Positions 54,029-64,000 of a DNA stretch of 64,000 bases are shown piece after piece; within the stretch, counting starts at the first letter, position 1, and every line of letters starts with the position of its first letter. A program made the translations under genes and the position numbers. Source of the DNA: Streptococcus oriscaviae (GTDB taxonomy: Bacteria > Bacillota > Bacilli > Lactobacillales > Streptococcaceae). The stretch is from the NCBI RefSeq assembly GCF_018137985.1, contig NZ_CP073084.1:124001-188000 (forward strand), given 5' to 3'. The notes beneath the pieces are model-generated. The model worked only from the letters and a program-made list of their open reading frames with translations, was not told where the DNA came from and ran no database searches.

Positions 54029-57000
54029 ATGAAACTCTACTACACAGACATTTCCAATAATTTAACAGCTTTCTTAGCTCAAACTGCCTGTGATTATGCT
54101 CGTTCGGGCAAACGGGTCTTCTATATTGCTCCCAACTCTCTCTCTTTTGAAAAAGAAAGGGCTGTTTTGGAGCGTTTGGAGAATCAGGCCTCTTTTGACA
54201 TCATGGTTACCCGTTTCGCTCAAATGGCTCGCTACTTGGTTCTTAATCAAACTAAGCAACAGGTCAGTTTGGATGATCTAGGTTTGTCCATCTTATTCTT
54301 TCGCCTGCTCTCACAGTTTGACGACAGTGACCTCAAGGTCTATGGTCAGTTGAAGACTGATATGCAGTTTATCAGTCAATTGGTTGCTCTTTACAAAGAC
54401 TTGCAGCGTTCCAATCTAACAGTTCTGGACTTGGAGGCTATGGATACGCCTGATAAATACGATGATTTACATCTGATTTTTACAGCCTTTGAAGAACTAC
54501 TCCGCAAAGAAGACTATGAAAATGAAAGCAAGATTAGTCAATTCCGGCATCTGGTTGAAGGCGGAGGATTGGATGAAGAGCTTGCTCAGCTGGTAGTGGT
54601 GGTAGATGGCTTTACCCGATTTTCAGCAGAAGAGGAAGCCTTGATTGCTGCCCTAGATGGCCGAGTGGCCGAACTAGTAATTGCGGTTTACGCCAGTCAA
54701 AAGGCCTATAAGGCAAGCTATGTTGAGGGCAATCTCTATCAGGCAGGGGTTGAATTTCTAAGGAGATTGGCACAGACCTACCAAACTAAGCCAGTCTTTT
54801 TACCGACAGACGAATACCTGGACGGTTTTGGCAAGATTTCCAAAAATATTGAAAACCACTATGATTTTTCTGGTGCTTATCTGGAGCTGACAGAAGAAGA
54901 TACCAGTCAGATTGAGATTTGGGAAGTAACCAACCAGAAGGAAGAGGTCGAAGAGGTGGCGCGTGCCATCCGCAATAGACTGCATCAAGGAAGCCGTTAT
55001 AAGGATATTTTGTTGCTCTTGGGAGATGTGGAGAGCTACAAACTTCAAATTGGCAAAATTTTCGACAAATATGAGATTCCTTATTACTTTGGCAAGGCCG
55101 AAGAGATGAGTCACCATCCCTTGGTGCATTTCGTTGAATCTTTAGAGCGCCTTAAACGCTATAATTTCAGACCAGAAGATCTGCTCAATCTTGTCAAATC
55201 GGGCTTGTACGGCAGTTTTGAGCAGAGAGAGCTGGACCGATTTGAACAGTATATCCTTTTTGCAGACATCAAGGGTCGGGCAAAGTTTAGTCGTGATTTT
55301 ACGGTCAATAGCAGAGCAGGCTATGATTTGGATGAGCTCAACCAGATTCGGGCAAGCCTCATACAGCCCTTAGAAGAACTTTTTAAAGCCCAAACCCAGT
55401 CGGTATCTAGCTTACTAGAAAAGTTTACTCGCTTTTTGAAGGCCGTAGCCCTGCCAGTCAATATGGAAAAGCTAGCTAGCCTTTCCAATGAAATCGATCA
55501 GGAAAAACAAGAACAAGTCTGGAAAGCCTTCTGTCACATTTTGGAGCAGCTGAAGGAAATTTTTGGGCACGAGAAATTACGATTGGATGACTTTTTAGCT
55601 CTCTTGCGGGCAGGTATGCTAGCCAGTCATTACCGTACAGTTCCGGCAACCGTTGATGTGGTTAATATTCGCTCCTATGATTTGATTGAGCCACACAGTG
55701 CCAAGTATGTCTACGCTATCGGTCTTAGCCAGTCCAACTTTCCTAAGATTAGTCAGCCCAAGAGCCTGCTGACTGAGGAAGAAAAGGCCAAGGTTAATGC
55801 AGTAAGTGGGCAGCAAGGACAGTTTGATCTTGTGAGTCGTGATCATATCAAGAAGAATCATTTTGCTATGATTTCTCTCCTTAATTCTGCAAGTGAAGGC
55901 TTAGTCCTTTCCAGTCCGCAGCTCTACAATGAAGCAGAAGATGGTCTGTCACCTTACTTAAAACTTCTCAAAGAGATGGGAGTTCCTTCCGAACAAAAGG
56001 GGCGGGGAACGACCTTATCAGCTAGTGATATTGGTCACTATAAGAGCTTGTTATCGCGTGTAATCGAGGCCAATCGAGGTGATTTTGACGCAAATTGGTC
56101 CAAAGAAGAGGCTACATTTTGGTCGGTTGCCCTTCGCTACCTGAGAAAGAAACTGGATGAAGAAGGCATAGTGATTCCTACGATTTCTAATCAAGTTCAA
56201 ACTCAGCCTTTAGCAAATGAAACCCTTAGTCTGCTTTATCCGATTGATAAGCCACTCAAGTTATCCGCATCCAGTCTGACAGATTTTTACCAAAACCAAT
56301 ACCTCTACTTTATTAAACATGTCCTTCGTTTGCAGGAACAGGATAGTCTACGTCCAGATGCTCGCAGTCATGGTAATTTTCTGCATAGGATTTTTGAGCG
56401 CTTGACTAAAGATCCCTCTCCAGCTAGTTTTGATGACAAGCTCAAGCTGGCTATTGAGCAGACCAGAAAAGAACCAGGCTTTGCGGCGCTTTATCAAGAA
56501 GATGCGGATAGTCACTATTCAGAGCAAGTTCTTCTGGATATTGCTCGGGCGAGTTCACTCGTTTTGCGAGAAGGAAGTCAGATTGAAGTGTTGGCAAATG
56601 AGGCTGTTTTTGGTCAGGACACGGGCAACTACCTTGATTTAGAAGGCGGACGCAAGCTGAATATCACCGGTAAAATGGATCGGCTGGATCGGCTGACAGC
56701 TGACGGGGCCCTTGGTGTTGTGGATTATAAATCTAGCAGCAATCAGTTTCACATTGACCGCTTTTATAATGGTCTGAGCCCTCAACTGATGACCTATCTT
56801 TCCGCCGTTCAGCGATTACCCGAGTTTAGTCAGTCCGAAAAAATCTTTGGGGCTATGTATTTGCACCTTTTGGATCCGATTGTCAAGCTAACTGACGCCA
56901 AAACAAGCGACCAGGTTTTGGCAGAAACCTATAAGAGCTTAGTTTACAAGGGACTTTTCCTAGAAGAAGAAAGCAATCAGCTAAATCAGCTGTATCACAA

Positions 57001-57268
57001 AACCAAGGCTTCCTTATATAGTCGAGAGGAGCTGGCAACCATGCTGACCTATCATGAAAAACTGTATAAAGACGCAGCGCAAACAATCTTATCGGGGAAT
57101 TTTGCCATCAATCCCTATACAGAAGATGGTCGTTCCGTAGCAGGAGAGCAGCTTAAAGCCATTACCGGATTTGAAGCGAATCTTCACTTAGGTCAGGCTC
57201 GCCGACTAACCAAGGGAGGAAAGAAGGAAGACTGGTTGGAGCGTATGAAGAAAGGAGGAGAGGCATGA
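54029..57268 (+). CDS. rexB: ATP-dependent exonuclease subunit RexB
   Basis: RexB and RexA form the streptococcal AddAB/RecBCD-type helicase-nuclease that resects double-strand breaks. The 1079-residue protein has an inactivated helicase-like body; no Walker A is seen, as is normal for RexB in this group. In the C-terminal part (residues 880-930) the RecB-type nuclease reads [20 protein letters not shown] followed by KSSS, with the D-x-K metal site, preceded by [19 protein letters not shown] near residue 748. In AddB proteins four Cys usually bind an Fe-S cluster; I do not see that set here. The gene overlaps rexA by 4 nt. Confidence 0.95.
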   Translation: MKLYYTDISNNLTAFLAQTACDYARSGKRVFYIAPNSLSFEKERAVLERLENQASFDIMVTRFAQMARYLVLNQTKQQVSLDDLGLSILFFRLLSQFDDSDLKVYGQLKTDMQFISQLVALYKDLQRSNLTVLDLEAMDTPDKYDDLHLIFTAFEELLRKEDYENESKISQFRHLVEGGGLDEELAQLVVVVDGFTRFSAEEEALIAALDGRVAELVIAVYASQKAYKASYVEGNLYQAGVEFLRRLAQTYQTKPVFLPTDEYLDGFGKISKNIENHYDFSGAYLELTEEDTSQIEIWEVTNQKEEVEEVARAIRNRLHQGSRYKDILLLLGDVESYKLQIGKIFDKYEIPYYFGKAEEMSHHPLVHFVESLERLKRYNFRPEDLLNLVKSGLYGSFEQRELDRFEQYILFADIKGRAKFSRDFTVNSRAGYDLDELNQIRASLIQPLEELFKAQTQSVSSLLEKFTRFLKAVALPVNMEKLASLSNEIDQEKQEQVWKAFCHILEQLKEIFGHEKLRLDDFLALLRAGMLASHYRTVPATVDVVNIRSYDLIEPHSAKYVYAIGLSQSNFPKISQPKSLLTEEEKAKVNAVSGQQGQFDLVSRDHIKKNHFAMISLLNSASEGLVLSSPQLYNEAEDGLSPYLKLLKEMGVPSEQKGRGTTLSASDIGHYKSLLSRVIEANRGDFDANWSKEEATFWSVALRYLRKKLDEEGIVIPTISNQVQTQPLANETLSLLYPIDKPLKLSASSLTDFYQNQYLYFIKHVLRLQEQDSLRPDARSHGNFLHRIFERLTKDPSPASFDDKLKLAIEQTRKEPGFAALYQEDADSHYSEQVLLDIARASSLVLREGSQIEVLANEAVFGQDTGNYLDLEGGRKLNITGKMDRLDRLTADGALGVVDYKSSSNQFHIDRFYNGLSPQLMTYLSAVQRLPEFSQSEKIFGAMYLHLLDPIVKLTDAKTSDQVLAETYKSLVYKGLFLEEESNQLNQLYHKTKASLYSREELATMLTYHEKLYKDAAQTILSGNFAINPYTEDGRSVAGEQLKAITGFEANLHLGQARRLTKGGKKEDWLERMKKGGEA

Positions 57269-60200
57269 TGTTTGAAGCATTTTTAAAGGCTGAAGAAATC
57301 CGTGAGCTACAATTAGCAGAAGCTGAGTCTGATAAGAGTCAAAAGCGCACCCCTGAACAGATTGAAGCGATTTATTGTCATGGTCAGAATGTCCTAGTTT
57401 CGGCTTCGGCAGGTTCTGGCAAGACCTTTGTCATGGTTGAGCGGATTTTGGATAAAATCTTGCGTGGTATCCAGATTGAACAATTGTTTATCTCCACCTT
57501 CACGGTTAAGGCGGCTGGTGAACTGAAAGAGCGGATTGAAAAAAAACTGAATGAGGCGATTCTAGCTGTTTCGGACGAACAGGTACGCCGTCATCTATCT
57601 CGCCAGCTAACTGAGCTTGAAAACGCTGATATTGGTACCATGGATGCTTTTACTCAGAAATTGGTCACCAGCTATGGTTACAGCTTAGGGATTTCCCCAA
57701 ATTTTCGGATTCTGCAGGATAAGAGCGAACAAGACCTATTGAAAAATGAAGTCTTTGCAGAACTATTTGCCACCTACTTAGAAGGACAAGAAGGTACTGT
57801 TTTTCAACAGTTAGTTCGGAATTTTTCTGGCAATCGAAAGGATAACAAGGGCTTTCGAGAAATTGTTTATCAGATTCATGGATTCAGTCAGTCAACTAGC
57901 AATCCGGAGCAGTGGTTGCGCTCTACCTTGCTCAAAGGCTACCAAGACTTTGACAGTCTGGACAGCCTGCCACCCTCGCTCTTGATAGGTCTTTTGGATG
58001 CTATGAATCAAGCTGCGGATGACCTAGAAGACTTGACCCATCATCCTGATTATAAGCAGGTCACAGCTAAAGGGGCTATGACTGCTAACTATAAGAAGCA
58101 TCAGGCTATTTTTGAGGAACTACGGAACTTGGCCAGCAACTTCAAAGAAAAGATGGATGCAGAGCAGCTACCTCAGTTGACAGGTCAATTAAACAACCTC
58201 TTGCCTTCTGGAAGTGAGGTAACAGTTGCAGGTACCAAGTATCCGATTTTCAAATTGCTCAAGGCTCGCTTGCTAGACATCCAGCATTTGGAAACCGTCT
58301 TGGCTTATCAACCTCAGGCTCTGCCTATCCTGCAGGTCTTGCAAGCCTTCCTCCTTGATTTTTCAGCTCGTTATTTGGAGCGAAAGATACAGGAAAATTG
58401 CTTTGAATTCTCCGACATCAGCCATTTTGCTATTCGGATTTTGGAAGAAAACCCAGGCATCCGTCAGATTTTTCAAGACAAGTATCATGAGATAATGGTT
58501 GACGAGTATCAGGATAACAACCACACTCAGGAGCGCATGCTGGATTTGTTATCAAATGGTCAGAACCGTTTCATGGTGGGAGATATTAAACAATCTATCT
58601 ACCGGTTCCGTCAGGCCGACCCGCATATTTTCCAGGAAAAATTTGAACGCTATCAGGCTGACCCAAGTGCTGGCAAGCTGATTTTACTCAAAGAGAATTT
58701 CCGCAGCCAAAATGAAGTAATAGAAGCAACAAATGCGATCTTTACGCGCTTAATGGACAGGGAAGTTGGACAAATCAAGTACGACCAGACACATACGCTA
58801 GTGGCGGGGAGCGACCGACAAAAGATACACCAGCCTCAGCATACCATGGAATACCTGATTTACAACAAGGATACGACGGCTGAAGCAGATCCGTCAGCCC
58901 TAACGTCAGGAGAAGTTGAATTGGTCGCTAAGGAAATCATCCGCCTTCATAATGAAGAAGGTGTGGCCTTTTCTGACATTACCCTCCTTGTACCTTCAAG
59001 GACACGCAATCAGGCGATTTTAAACAGCTTTGAAACGCATGGCATCCCTCTGGTATCTGATGGAGGGGAAGCCAACTATCTCAAGTCCTTGGAAGTGATG
59101 GTGATGTTGGATACCCTGCGTGCCCTCAACAATCCTCTCAATGACTATGCTCTAGTTGCCTTGCTCAAGTCACCTATGTTCCGATTTGATGAGGATGAGT
59201 TGGCTAGGATAGCCTTGCAGGCTGACAAAGGTTTCTTTTATGAAAAAATGGAGCTAGCCGTAGCGGATGCTAGACAGGCAAGCGACTTGATACATCCTGC
59301 TTTTAAGCGCAAGCTACAAGCCTTTTTGGATTATCTCAAGAGCTGGCGACTTTATGCTAAGACCCATTCCATTTACGACCTGATTTGGAAGATTTATAAT
59401 GAAAAGTTCTACTATGACTATGTGGGAGCCCTACCCAACGGTTCTAAGCGTCAGGCTAACCTCTACGCTCTGGGATTGCGGGCCAACAGTTTTGAAAAAA
59501 CTGGTTTTAAGGGCTTGTCGCGTTTCATCACTTTTATTGATAAACTCTTGGCAAGTGATAACGATTTGGCTGATGTAGAAGTTGCTCTTGCGCAAAATGC
59601 AGTTCAGCTGATGACTGTTCACAAGTCCAAGGGGCTGGAGTTTAAATATGTCTTCCTGCTCAACATGGATAAGAGTTTTAATGCGACAGAAAACCGTAGC
59701 AGCGTCATTCTCAGTCGGGAAAATGGGCTGGGCATCCAATTCATTGCCGATATGAAAGACCAGTTCGAAACCCCGTTACCCCATGTCCGCGTTTCGATGA
59801 ACACCCTGCCCTATCAGCTCAACCAACGAGAACTCAAACTAGCAGACTTGTCTGAGCAAATGCGGCTCCTTTATGTGGCCATGACACGGGCTGAGAGCAA
59901 GCTCTATCTGGTCGGTAAAGCTAGCAAGGAAAAGCTAGAGGATCGCTATGATGGCAAACGCAGAGAAGGGGTTCTGCTTGCGTCCAGCCGAGAAAGTATG
60001 AACAACTTCCAAGATTGGATTTTGGCCATTGAGGAAGCCTTTCAGGGAGAGGAGCTTTACTTTAAAAAGCGCTTTATTGATGATGAGGACTTGACTCCTG
60101 ATAAGATTGGTCAACTCAGGATGGAAACCCAAATTTCCGCTGATGATGTAAAAAACCTTCGTCAGTCAGAAGACATTCGGCTAGCCTTGGATCAACTTGC

Positions 60201-60867
60201 CTCTGTTGAGGCACTCAACCAACGCTACAAATTCGCGATTGAACTGCCAAGTGTTCGGACACCTAGCCAGATAAAAAAACTTTATGAGCCGGTTTTAGCT
60301 GAAGATGGTTTGGAAGTTATGGAGAAAGTAAGACCAAGTTTAACCTTTGAACTACCTGATTTCTCTAAGAAAACTCCTGTTACTGGGGCTCAGGTGGGTT
60401 CTACTCTGCATGAGCTAATGCAAGCCCTGCCTCTCAATGCCCCTATGACCCTTGGACTGATCGAAAGAACGCTAGACAAAGTAGCAGCAACCGAAGCTGT
60501 CAAATCTAGTATCGACTGTCAGAAAATCCTTGACTTCTTCAGTACAGAATTAGGGAAGGAAATTTTAGCCAATCAGGACAAACTGCGACGGGAAGCAGCC
60601 TTTGCCAGTTTAGAACAAGATCCCGTTTCTAAGGAATATTTTGTTCTTCGAGGAATTGTTGATGGCTTTATCCGCTATTCAGATCGCATTGTTTTGTTTG
60701 ATTACAAGACGGATCGTTACAAGGATGCCCAAACAATCAAAGACCGCTACCGACAGCAGATGACCCTTTATCAACAAGCCCTATCCAAAGCTTACCAGAT
60801 TGAACAGGTCGAAGCCTATTTGATTCTCCTTGGAGGCGAAAAAATTGAGGTCATTTCAATGAATTAA
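57265..60867 (+). CDS. rexA: ATP-dependent helicase/exonuclease subunit RexA (AddA)
   Basis: RexA is the motor subunit of the RexAB complex. The 1200-residue protein has Walker [19 protein letters not shown] near residue 48, [16 protein letters not shown] (motif Ia), [20 protein letters not shown] near residue 411 (motif II), [16 protein letters not shown] (motif III), [20 protein letters not shown] near residue 783 (motif V), [17 protein letters not shown] (motif VI) and a C-terminal nuclease with [16 protein letters not shown] near residue 1145. The start ATG 57265 overlaps the rexB stop; the next codon is also ATG. A terminator ends the operon at 60873-60899. Subunit activity requires RexB. 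Confidence 0.97.
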   Translation: MMFEAFLKAEEIRELQLAEAESDKSQKRTPEQIEAIYCHGQNVLVSASAGSGKTFVMVERILDKILRGIQIEQLFISTFTVKAAGELKERIEKKLNEAILAVSDEQVRRHLSRQLTELENADIGTMDAFTQKLVTSYGYSLGISPNFRILQDKSEQDLLKNEVFAELFATYLEGQEGTVFQQLVRNFSGNRKDNKGFREIVYQIHGFSQSTSNPEQWLRSTLLKGYQDFDSLDSLPPSLLIGLLDAMNQAADDLEDLTHHPDYKQVTAKGAMTANYKKHQAIFEELRNLASNFKEKMDAEQLPQLTGQLNNLLPSGSEVTVAGTKYPIFKLLKARLLDIQHLETVLAYQPQALPILQVLQAFLLDFSARYLERKIQENCFEFSDISHFAIRILEENPGIRQIFQDKYHEIMVDEYQDNNHTQERMLDLLSNGQNRFMVGDIKQSIYRFRQADPHIFQEKFERYQADPSAGKLILLKENFRSQNEVIEATNAIFTRLMDREVGQIKYDQTHTLVAGSDRQKIHQPQHTMEYLIYNKDTTAEADPSALTSGEVELVAKEIIRLHNEEGVAFSDITLLVPSRTRNQAILNSFETHGIPLVSDGGEANYLKSLEVMVMLDTLRALNNPLNDYALVALLKSPMFRFDEDELARIALQADKGFFYEKMELAVADARQASDLIHPAFKRKLQAFLDYLKSWRLYAKTHSIYDLIWKIYNEKFYYDYVGALPNGSKRQANLYALGLRANSFEKTGFKGLSRFITFIDKLLASDNDLADVEVALAQNAVQLMTVHKSKGLEFKYVFLLNMDKSFNATENRSSVILSRENGLGIQFIADMKDQFETPLPHVRVSMNTLPYQLNQRELKLADLSEQMRLLYVAMTRAESKLYLVGKASKEKLEDRYDGKRREGVLLASSRESMNNFQDWILAIEEAFQGEELYFKKRFIDDEDLTPDKIGQLRMETQISADDVKNLRQSEDIRLALDQLASVEALNQRYKFAIELPSVRTPSQIKKLYEPVLAEDGLEVMEKVRPSLTFELPDFSKKTPVTGAQVGSTLHELMQALPLNAPMTLGLIERTLDKVAATEAVKSSIDCQKILDFFSTELGKEILANQDKLRREAAFASLEQDPVSKEYFVLRGIVDGFIRYSDRIVLFDYKTDRYKDAQTIKDRYRQQMTLYQQALSKAYQIEQVEAYLILLGGEKIEVISMN

Positions 60868-60872
60868 GCGAA

Positions 60873-60899
60873 AAAACCAGCATTTTTAGCTGGTTTTTT
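60873..60899 (+). terminator. rexAB terminator, adjoining ndk promoter
   Basis: AAAACCAGC pairs with GCTGGTTTT around a short T-rich loop; TGCTATAAT (60901-60909), the ndk extended -10, follows at once. Confidence 0.88.
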
Positions 60900-60958
60900 A
60901 TGCTATAATGAAGAAAAATACAAGGTTAGGGAAGTTTCCCGCACATAAGGAGGTATCC

Positions 60959-61372
60959 ATGCAACGAACATTTTTCATGATTAAACCAGACGCTGTTGAA
61001 CGTGGTCTGATTGGACAAGTCCTTACACGCATTGAATGCAGAGGCTTTCGCATTGTTCAACTCAAGATGATGACAGCAGATAAGGATTTAATTGCTGCTC
61101 ACTATGACCACCTCGTGGACAAGCCCTTCTTTCCAAAACTAGTTGACTACATGACTCGTGGTCCTCTGGTTGCTGGGATTATTGAAGGCCCTGAAGTAGT
61201 CAACTCTTGGAGAGATATGATGGGTGTAACCAATCCTTTAGAAGCTGCACCAGGAACTATCCGAGGGGATTATGCAACGGCACCTGTGGATGGAAATTTC
61301 TACAATGTTGTCCATGGATCAGACTGTCCAGAAGCGGCCGAACGAGAAATCGCCCTATGGCTTGGGCACTAG
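60959..61372 (+). CDS. ndk: nucleoside diphosphate kinase
   Basis: Ndk transfers the gamma phosphate between nucleoside triphosphates and diphosphates through a phosphohistidine. The 137-residue protein begins MQRTFFMIKPDAVERGLIGQ (Lys in MIKPD binds phosphate) and carries GPLVAGIIEGPEVV near residue 73, APGTIRGDYA near residue 98 and the active-site NVVHGSDCPEAAEREI, in which His is the phosphoacceptor and the usual Ser is Cys. The start is ATG 60959 behind AAGGAGG; an upstream in-frame ATG at 60908 lies inside the promoter. Single gene. Confidence 0.96.
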   Translation: MQRTFFMIKPDAVERGLIGQVLTRIECRGFRIVQLKMMTADKDLIAAHYDHLVDKPFFPKLVDYMTRGPLVAGIIEGPEVVNSWRDMMGVTNPLEAAPGTIRGDYATAPVDGNFYNVVHGSDCPEAAEREIALWLGH

Positions 61373-61416
61373 TCTTCAAATGAATGAAATTGGTAGGTAG
61401 ACTGATTTTACTTATT

Positions 61417-61501
61417 AGAGTTCGCCTTAACATCTCAACGTCAACTTGGCTTGTGTTTTACACTCCAATCTGACCGATACAGATGTTAGCGAACTCTTTT
61501 T
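61417..61501 (+). terminator. long stem-loop with 45-nt loop between ndk and lepA
   Basis: 61417-61435 pairs with 61481-61497 (17 bp with a 2-nt bulge), followed by TTTTTC. The 45-nt loop (61436-61480) is too large for a simple terminator. No gene lies in the 245-bp gap. It may be a processed ndk 3' end, a small RNA or an eroded inverted-repeat element. Confidence 0.6.
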
Positions 61502-61582
61502 CGTTTAGCAAGTTCAAATTTTTTCACCCTGAGTTTTTCTCCCCATCCGCCGTTATTCTATCTAGCTAAATTCCTTGTCTTT

Positions 61583-61591
61583 TGATATAAT
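61583..61591 (+). promoter_or_regulatory. lepA extended -10 promoter
   Basis: TGATATAAT at 61583-61591, 27 bp before the first ATG of lepA; -35 region weak. Confidence 0.6.
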
Positions 61592-61617
61592 AAAGAGTAA
61601 TACCTTTAAAAGGATGA

Positions 61618-63453
61618 ATGATGAACGTAAAAGAATTAAAACACCGTCAGGAGAAGATTCGTAACTTCTCCATTATTGCCCACATTGACCATGGAAAGTC
61701 AACCTTGGCAGACCGAATTTTAGAAAAAACAGAAACAGTTTCCAGTCGTGAGATGCAGGCCCAGTTGTTAGACAGCATGGACTTGGAGCGTGAGCGAGGC
61801 ATTACCATCAAGCTCAACGCTATCGAGCTGAATTACAAGGCTAAAGATGGGGAAACCTATATTTTTCACTTGATTGATACCCCAGGACACGTTGACTTTA
61901 CCTATGAAGTATCCCGTTCCTTGGCAGCCTGCGAAGGTGCAATCTTGGTAGTGGATGCGGCTCAGGGAATTGAGGCTCAAACTCTTGCCAATGTCTACCT
62001 TGCCTTAGATAATGATTTAGAAATTCTGCCTATCATCAACAAGATTGACCTTCCGGCAGCAGATCCCGAGCGGGTTCGTCAGGAGATTGAAGACGTTATT
62101 GGACTAGATGCGTCCGAGGCAGTCTTGACTTCTGCCAAGGCTGGAATCGGTATTGAAGAAATTCTGGAGCAGATTGTCGAAAAGGTTCCAGCGCCGACAG
62201 GTGATGTAGAAGCGCCACTTCAGGCCTTGATTTTCGACTCGGTTTATGACCCTTATCGGGGTGTTATTCTCCAAGTCCGTATTGTCAATGGTGTGGTGAA
62301 GCCCGGTGACACCATTCAAATGATGAGTAATGGTAAGACCTTTGATGTGACAGAGGTTGGTATCTTCACGCCCAAAGCTGTTGGACGGGACTTCCTTGCA
62401 ACAGGTGATGTTGGTTATATCGCAGCATCCATCAAGACTGTTGCAGATACCCGTGTCGGTGACACAGTGACCTTAGCAGACAATCCGGCAGCTGCCCCAT
62501 TGGATGGTTACAAGCAGATGAATCCAATGGTCTTTGCGGGTATCTATCCGATTGATTCTAACAAATACAATGATTTGCGTGAAGCCTTGGAAAAATTACA
62601 GCTCAACGATGCCAGCCTGCAATTTGAACCAGAAACATCACAGGCTCTTGGTTTTGGTTTCCGATGCGGTTTCCTTGGTTTGCTTCACATGGACGTTATT
62701 CAAGAGCGGATTGAACGTGAGTTTAACATCGACCTGATTATGACGGCACCGTCGGTCGTTTACCATGTCAATATGACAGACGGGGAAATGTTGGAAGTAG
62801 CCAATCCGTCCGAGTTTCCGGATCCGACCAAGATCAGCAACATCGAAGAACCCTACGTTAAGGCTCAGATTATGGTGCCGCAAGAATATGTGGGCGCTGT
62901 CATGGAGTTAGCTCAGCGCAAGCGGGGTGATTTTGTTACCATGGATTACATTGATGACAACCGTGTCAATGTCATCTACCAAATTCCTCTTGCAGAAATC
63001 GTCTTTGATTTCTTTGACAAACTCAAGTCTTCAACCCGTGGTTACGCAAGTTTTGATTATGAAATTTCGGAGTATCGTTCATCCAAACTGGTTAAGATGG
63101 ACATTCTCCTCAATGGCGATAAGGTTGACGCGCTTAGCTTTATTGTTCACAAGGAATTTGCTTATGAACGCGGGAAAATCATCGTGGACAAGCTTAAGAA
63201 AATTATCCCTCGTCAACAATTTGAAGTGCCAATCCAAGCGGCAATCGGTCACAAAATTGTGGCGCGCAGCGACATCAAAGCCCTTCGTAAAAATGTCTTG
63301 GCCAAGTGTTATGGTGGCGACGTTTCCCGTAAACGCAAGCTCCTTGAAAAACAAAAGGCCGGCAAGAAACGGATGAAAGCCATTGGTTCTGTCGAAGTGC
63401 CTCAAGAAGCCTTTCTCAGTGTCCTTAGCATGGATGACGACGATAAAAAGTAA
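61618..63453 (+). CDS. lepA: elongation factor 4 (LepA), ribosomal back-translocase GTPase
   Basis: LepA is a translational GTPase that binds ribosomes and affects initiation and elongation under stress. The 611-residue protein shows G1 [15 protein letters not shown] near residue 21, switch [16 protein letters not shown] near residue 58, G3 [14 protein letters not shown] near residue 86 and G4 [13 protein letters not shown] near residue 140. The EF-G-like domains II, III and V follow ([19 protein letters not shown] near residue 341), then the LepA-specific C-terminal domain ([18 protein letters not shown]). The start may be 61618 or the next codon, also ATG. A terminator follows at 63532-63560. 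Confidence 0.98.
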   Translation: MMNVKELKHRQEKIRNFSIIAHIDHGKSTLADRILEKTETVSSREMQAQLLDSMDLERERGITIKLNAIELNYKAKDGETYIFHLIDTPGHVDFTYEVSRSLAACEGAILVVDAAQGIEAQTLANVYLALDNDLEILPIINKIDLPAADPERVRQEIEDVIGLDASEAVLTSAKAGIGIEEILEQIVEKVPAPTGDVEAPLQALIFDSVYDPYRGVILQVRIVNGVVKPGDTIQMMSNGKTFDVTEVGIFTPKAVGRDFLATGDVGYIAASIKTVADTRVGDTVTLADNPAAAPLDGYKQMNPMVFAGIYPIDSNKYNDLREALEKLQLNDASLQFEPETSQALGFGFRCGFLGLLHMDVIQERIEREFNIDLIMTAPSVVYHVNMTDGEMLEVANPSEFPDPTKISNIEEPYVKAQIMVPQEYVGAVMELAQRKRGDFVTMDYIDDNRVNVIYQIPLAEIVFDFFDKLKSSTRGYASFDYEISEYRSSKLVKMDILLNGDKVDALSFIVHKEFAYERGKIIVDKLKKIIPRQQFEVPIQAAIGHKIVARSDIKALRKNVLAKCYGGDVSRKRKLLEKQKAGKKRMKAIGSVEVPQEAFLSVLSMDDDDKK

Positions 63454-63531
63454 GCAGCAGCACATACCCAAAGCTTTATAGAATGGGTTCTCTCAATCTG
63501 TCATAGGCTAGGTCTTGATATTTTTGCATCG

Positions 63532-63560
63532 AGAGGTTGGACTTTGCGCCCAACCTCTTT
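63532..63560 (+). terminator. lepA terminator
   Basis: AGAGGTTGG (63532-63540) pairs with CCAACCTCT (63550-63558), then T residues. Confidence 0.88.
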
Positions 63561-63638
63561 GTAGGTCAGCAGGATTCGACAATATGGGAAAAAGCAGCCT
63601 GTCATGTTGAGAGCTGGAAAAAGTAAACAGGAGAACAT

Positions 63639-64000
63639 ATGTATCAGCTAATCGCCTTTGATATGGATGGTACCTTATTGACCAACCAGCACCTCATTGC
63701 GCCAGAGAGTCAAACAGCCATTCAGGCAGCCAGTCAAGCAGGTAAAGAAGTGGTGTTGTCCACTGGTCGTGCGCTTGTTGAAACAACCTTCTATCGGCAG
63801 GACTTACCCACTGTCCGCTATGCCATTTTAGCAAGCGGAGCCTTGGTCTATGATTATCAGGAAGAAAAGGTTCTAGCTAAACAGGCCATACCAGCTTCTA
63901 TTGTGGACATCATCCGTAAACAGGTTGCTGAGGAAGACTTGATGGTAGTAGCTATGATTGATGGTCAGGTCTATGTTCAGGCTTCCCATGTTGAAGGAAT
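63639..64000 (+). CDS. Cof-type HAD-IIB family hydrolase (3' end outside window)
   Basis: The first 120 codons read MYQLIAFDMDGTLLTNQHLI (nucleophile Asp8 and Asp10), then SGALVYDYQEEK near residue 64, the second Ser/Thr motif region and the start of the alpha-beta C2B cap. STGRALVETTFYRQ near residue 41 (motif II Thr) is typical of Cof phosphatases, which act on sugar phosphates, flavin precursors or pyridoxal phosphate. CAGGAG lies before the ATG. The gene runs off the window before motifs III and IV, so activity cannot be fully judged. Confidence 0.92.
   Translation, partial: MYQLIAFDMDGTLLTNQHLIAPESQTAIQAASQAGKEVVLSTGRALVETTFYRQDLPTVRYAILASGALVYDYQEEKVLAKQAIPASIVDIIRKQVAEEDLMVVAMIDGQVYVQASHVEG

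Overview
The window looks like a chromosomal stretch of a low-GC streptococcus, most probably Streptococcus suis or a close relative. The tmRNA at 39445-39789 encodes the tag AKNTNTYALAA, of the streptococcal type. The gene blocks are also streptococcal: dnaG-rpoD, rexB-rexA, pfkA-pyk, and the spermidine operon speA-speE-(saccharopine-dehydrogenase-like)-nspC-aguA-aguB. No insertion sequence, prophage or integrative element is visible. The species call is an inference from these features, not from a database search.

Region by region. 1-1307: 5' part of mnmE, minus strand, cut by the window edge. 1402-8017: a type II-A CRISPR-Cas locus of the S. thermophilus CRISPR1 kind (cas9, tracrRNA, cas1, cas2, long csn2, array with 10 spacers); cas9 is broken by one in-frame amber codon. 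8163-15948: nucleoside salvage and pentose genes (rpiA, deoB, punA, deoD) with three small genes of other families, then a glycogen/maltodextrin phosphorylase under LacI-type operators. 16242-20136: hemW, an acyl-ACP thioesterase, a Nudix hydrolase, a NagD-like phosphatase and a membrane protein. 20248-25714: rpsU, galE, mscL, dnaG, rpoD and a DUF59/MIP18 gene. 25832-33002: a structured RNA about 350 nt long followed by six polyamine genes. 33199-38690: a DUF1801 gene behind a 23-T tract, then an ABC exporter divergent from a two-component system. 38742-42953: a VTT membrane protein, tmRNA, tRNA-Ser, adenosine deaminase, and a GntR-ABC module. 43137-51467: dnaE, pfkA, pyk, a PfkB-type kinase and NADH oxidase. 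51670-63453: pcrA, rexB, rexA, ndk, lepA. 63639-64000: a Cof-type HAD hydrolase cut by the window end.

How the genes fit together. The polyamine operon can take arginine to agmatine (SpeA), then N-carbamoylputrescine (AguA), then putrescine (AguB), and extend putrescine to spermidine through carboxyspermidine (saccharopine-dehydrogenase-like protein plus NspC). SpeE is also present, without SpeD in the window. The rpiA/deoB/punA/deoD group feeds nucleoside ribose into central metabolism. The pfkA-pyk pair carries a CcpA-type site upstream.

Most worth following: (1) the unidentified structured RNA with its own promoter and terminator ahead of the polyamine operon; (2) the single-lesion cas9 pseudogene in an otherwise intact locus, with its tracrRNA and a repeat-like sequence upstream of it; (3) a family of intergenic hairpins in which a 14-nt loop is conserved while the stem sequence changes with compensation, including a perfect 98-bp tandem repeat behind rpoD; (4) a T23 homopolymer adjoining a -10 box.
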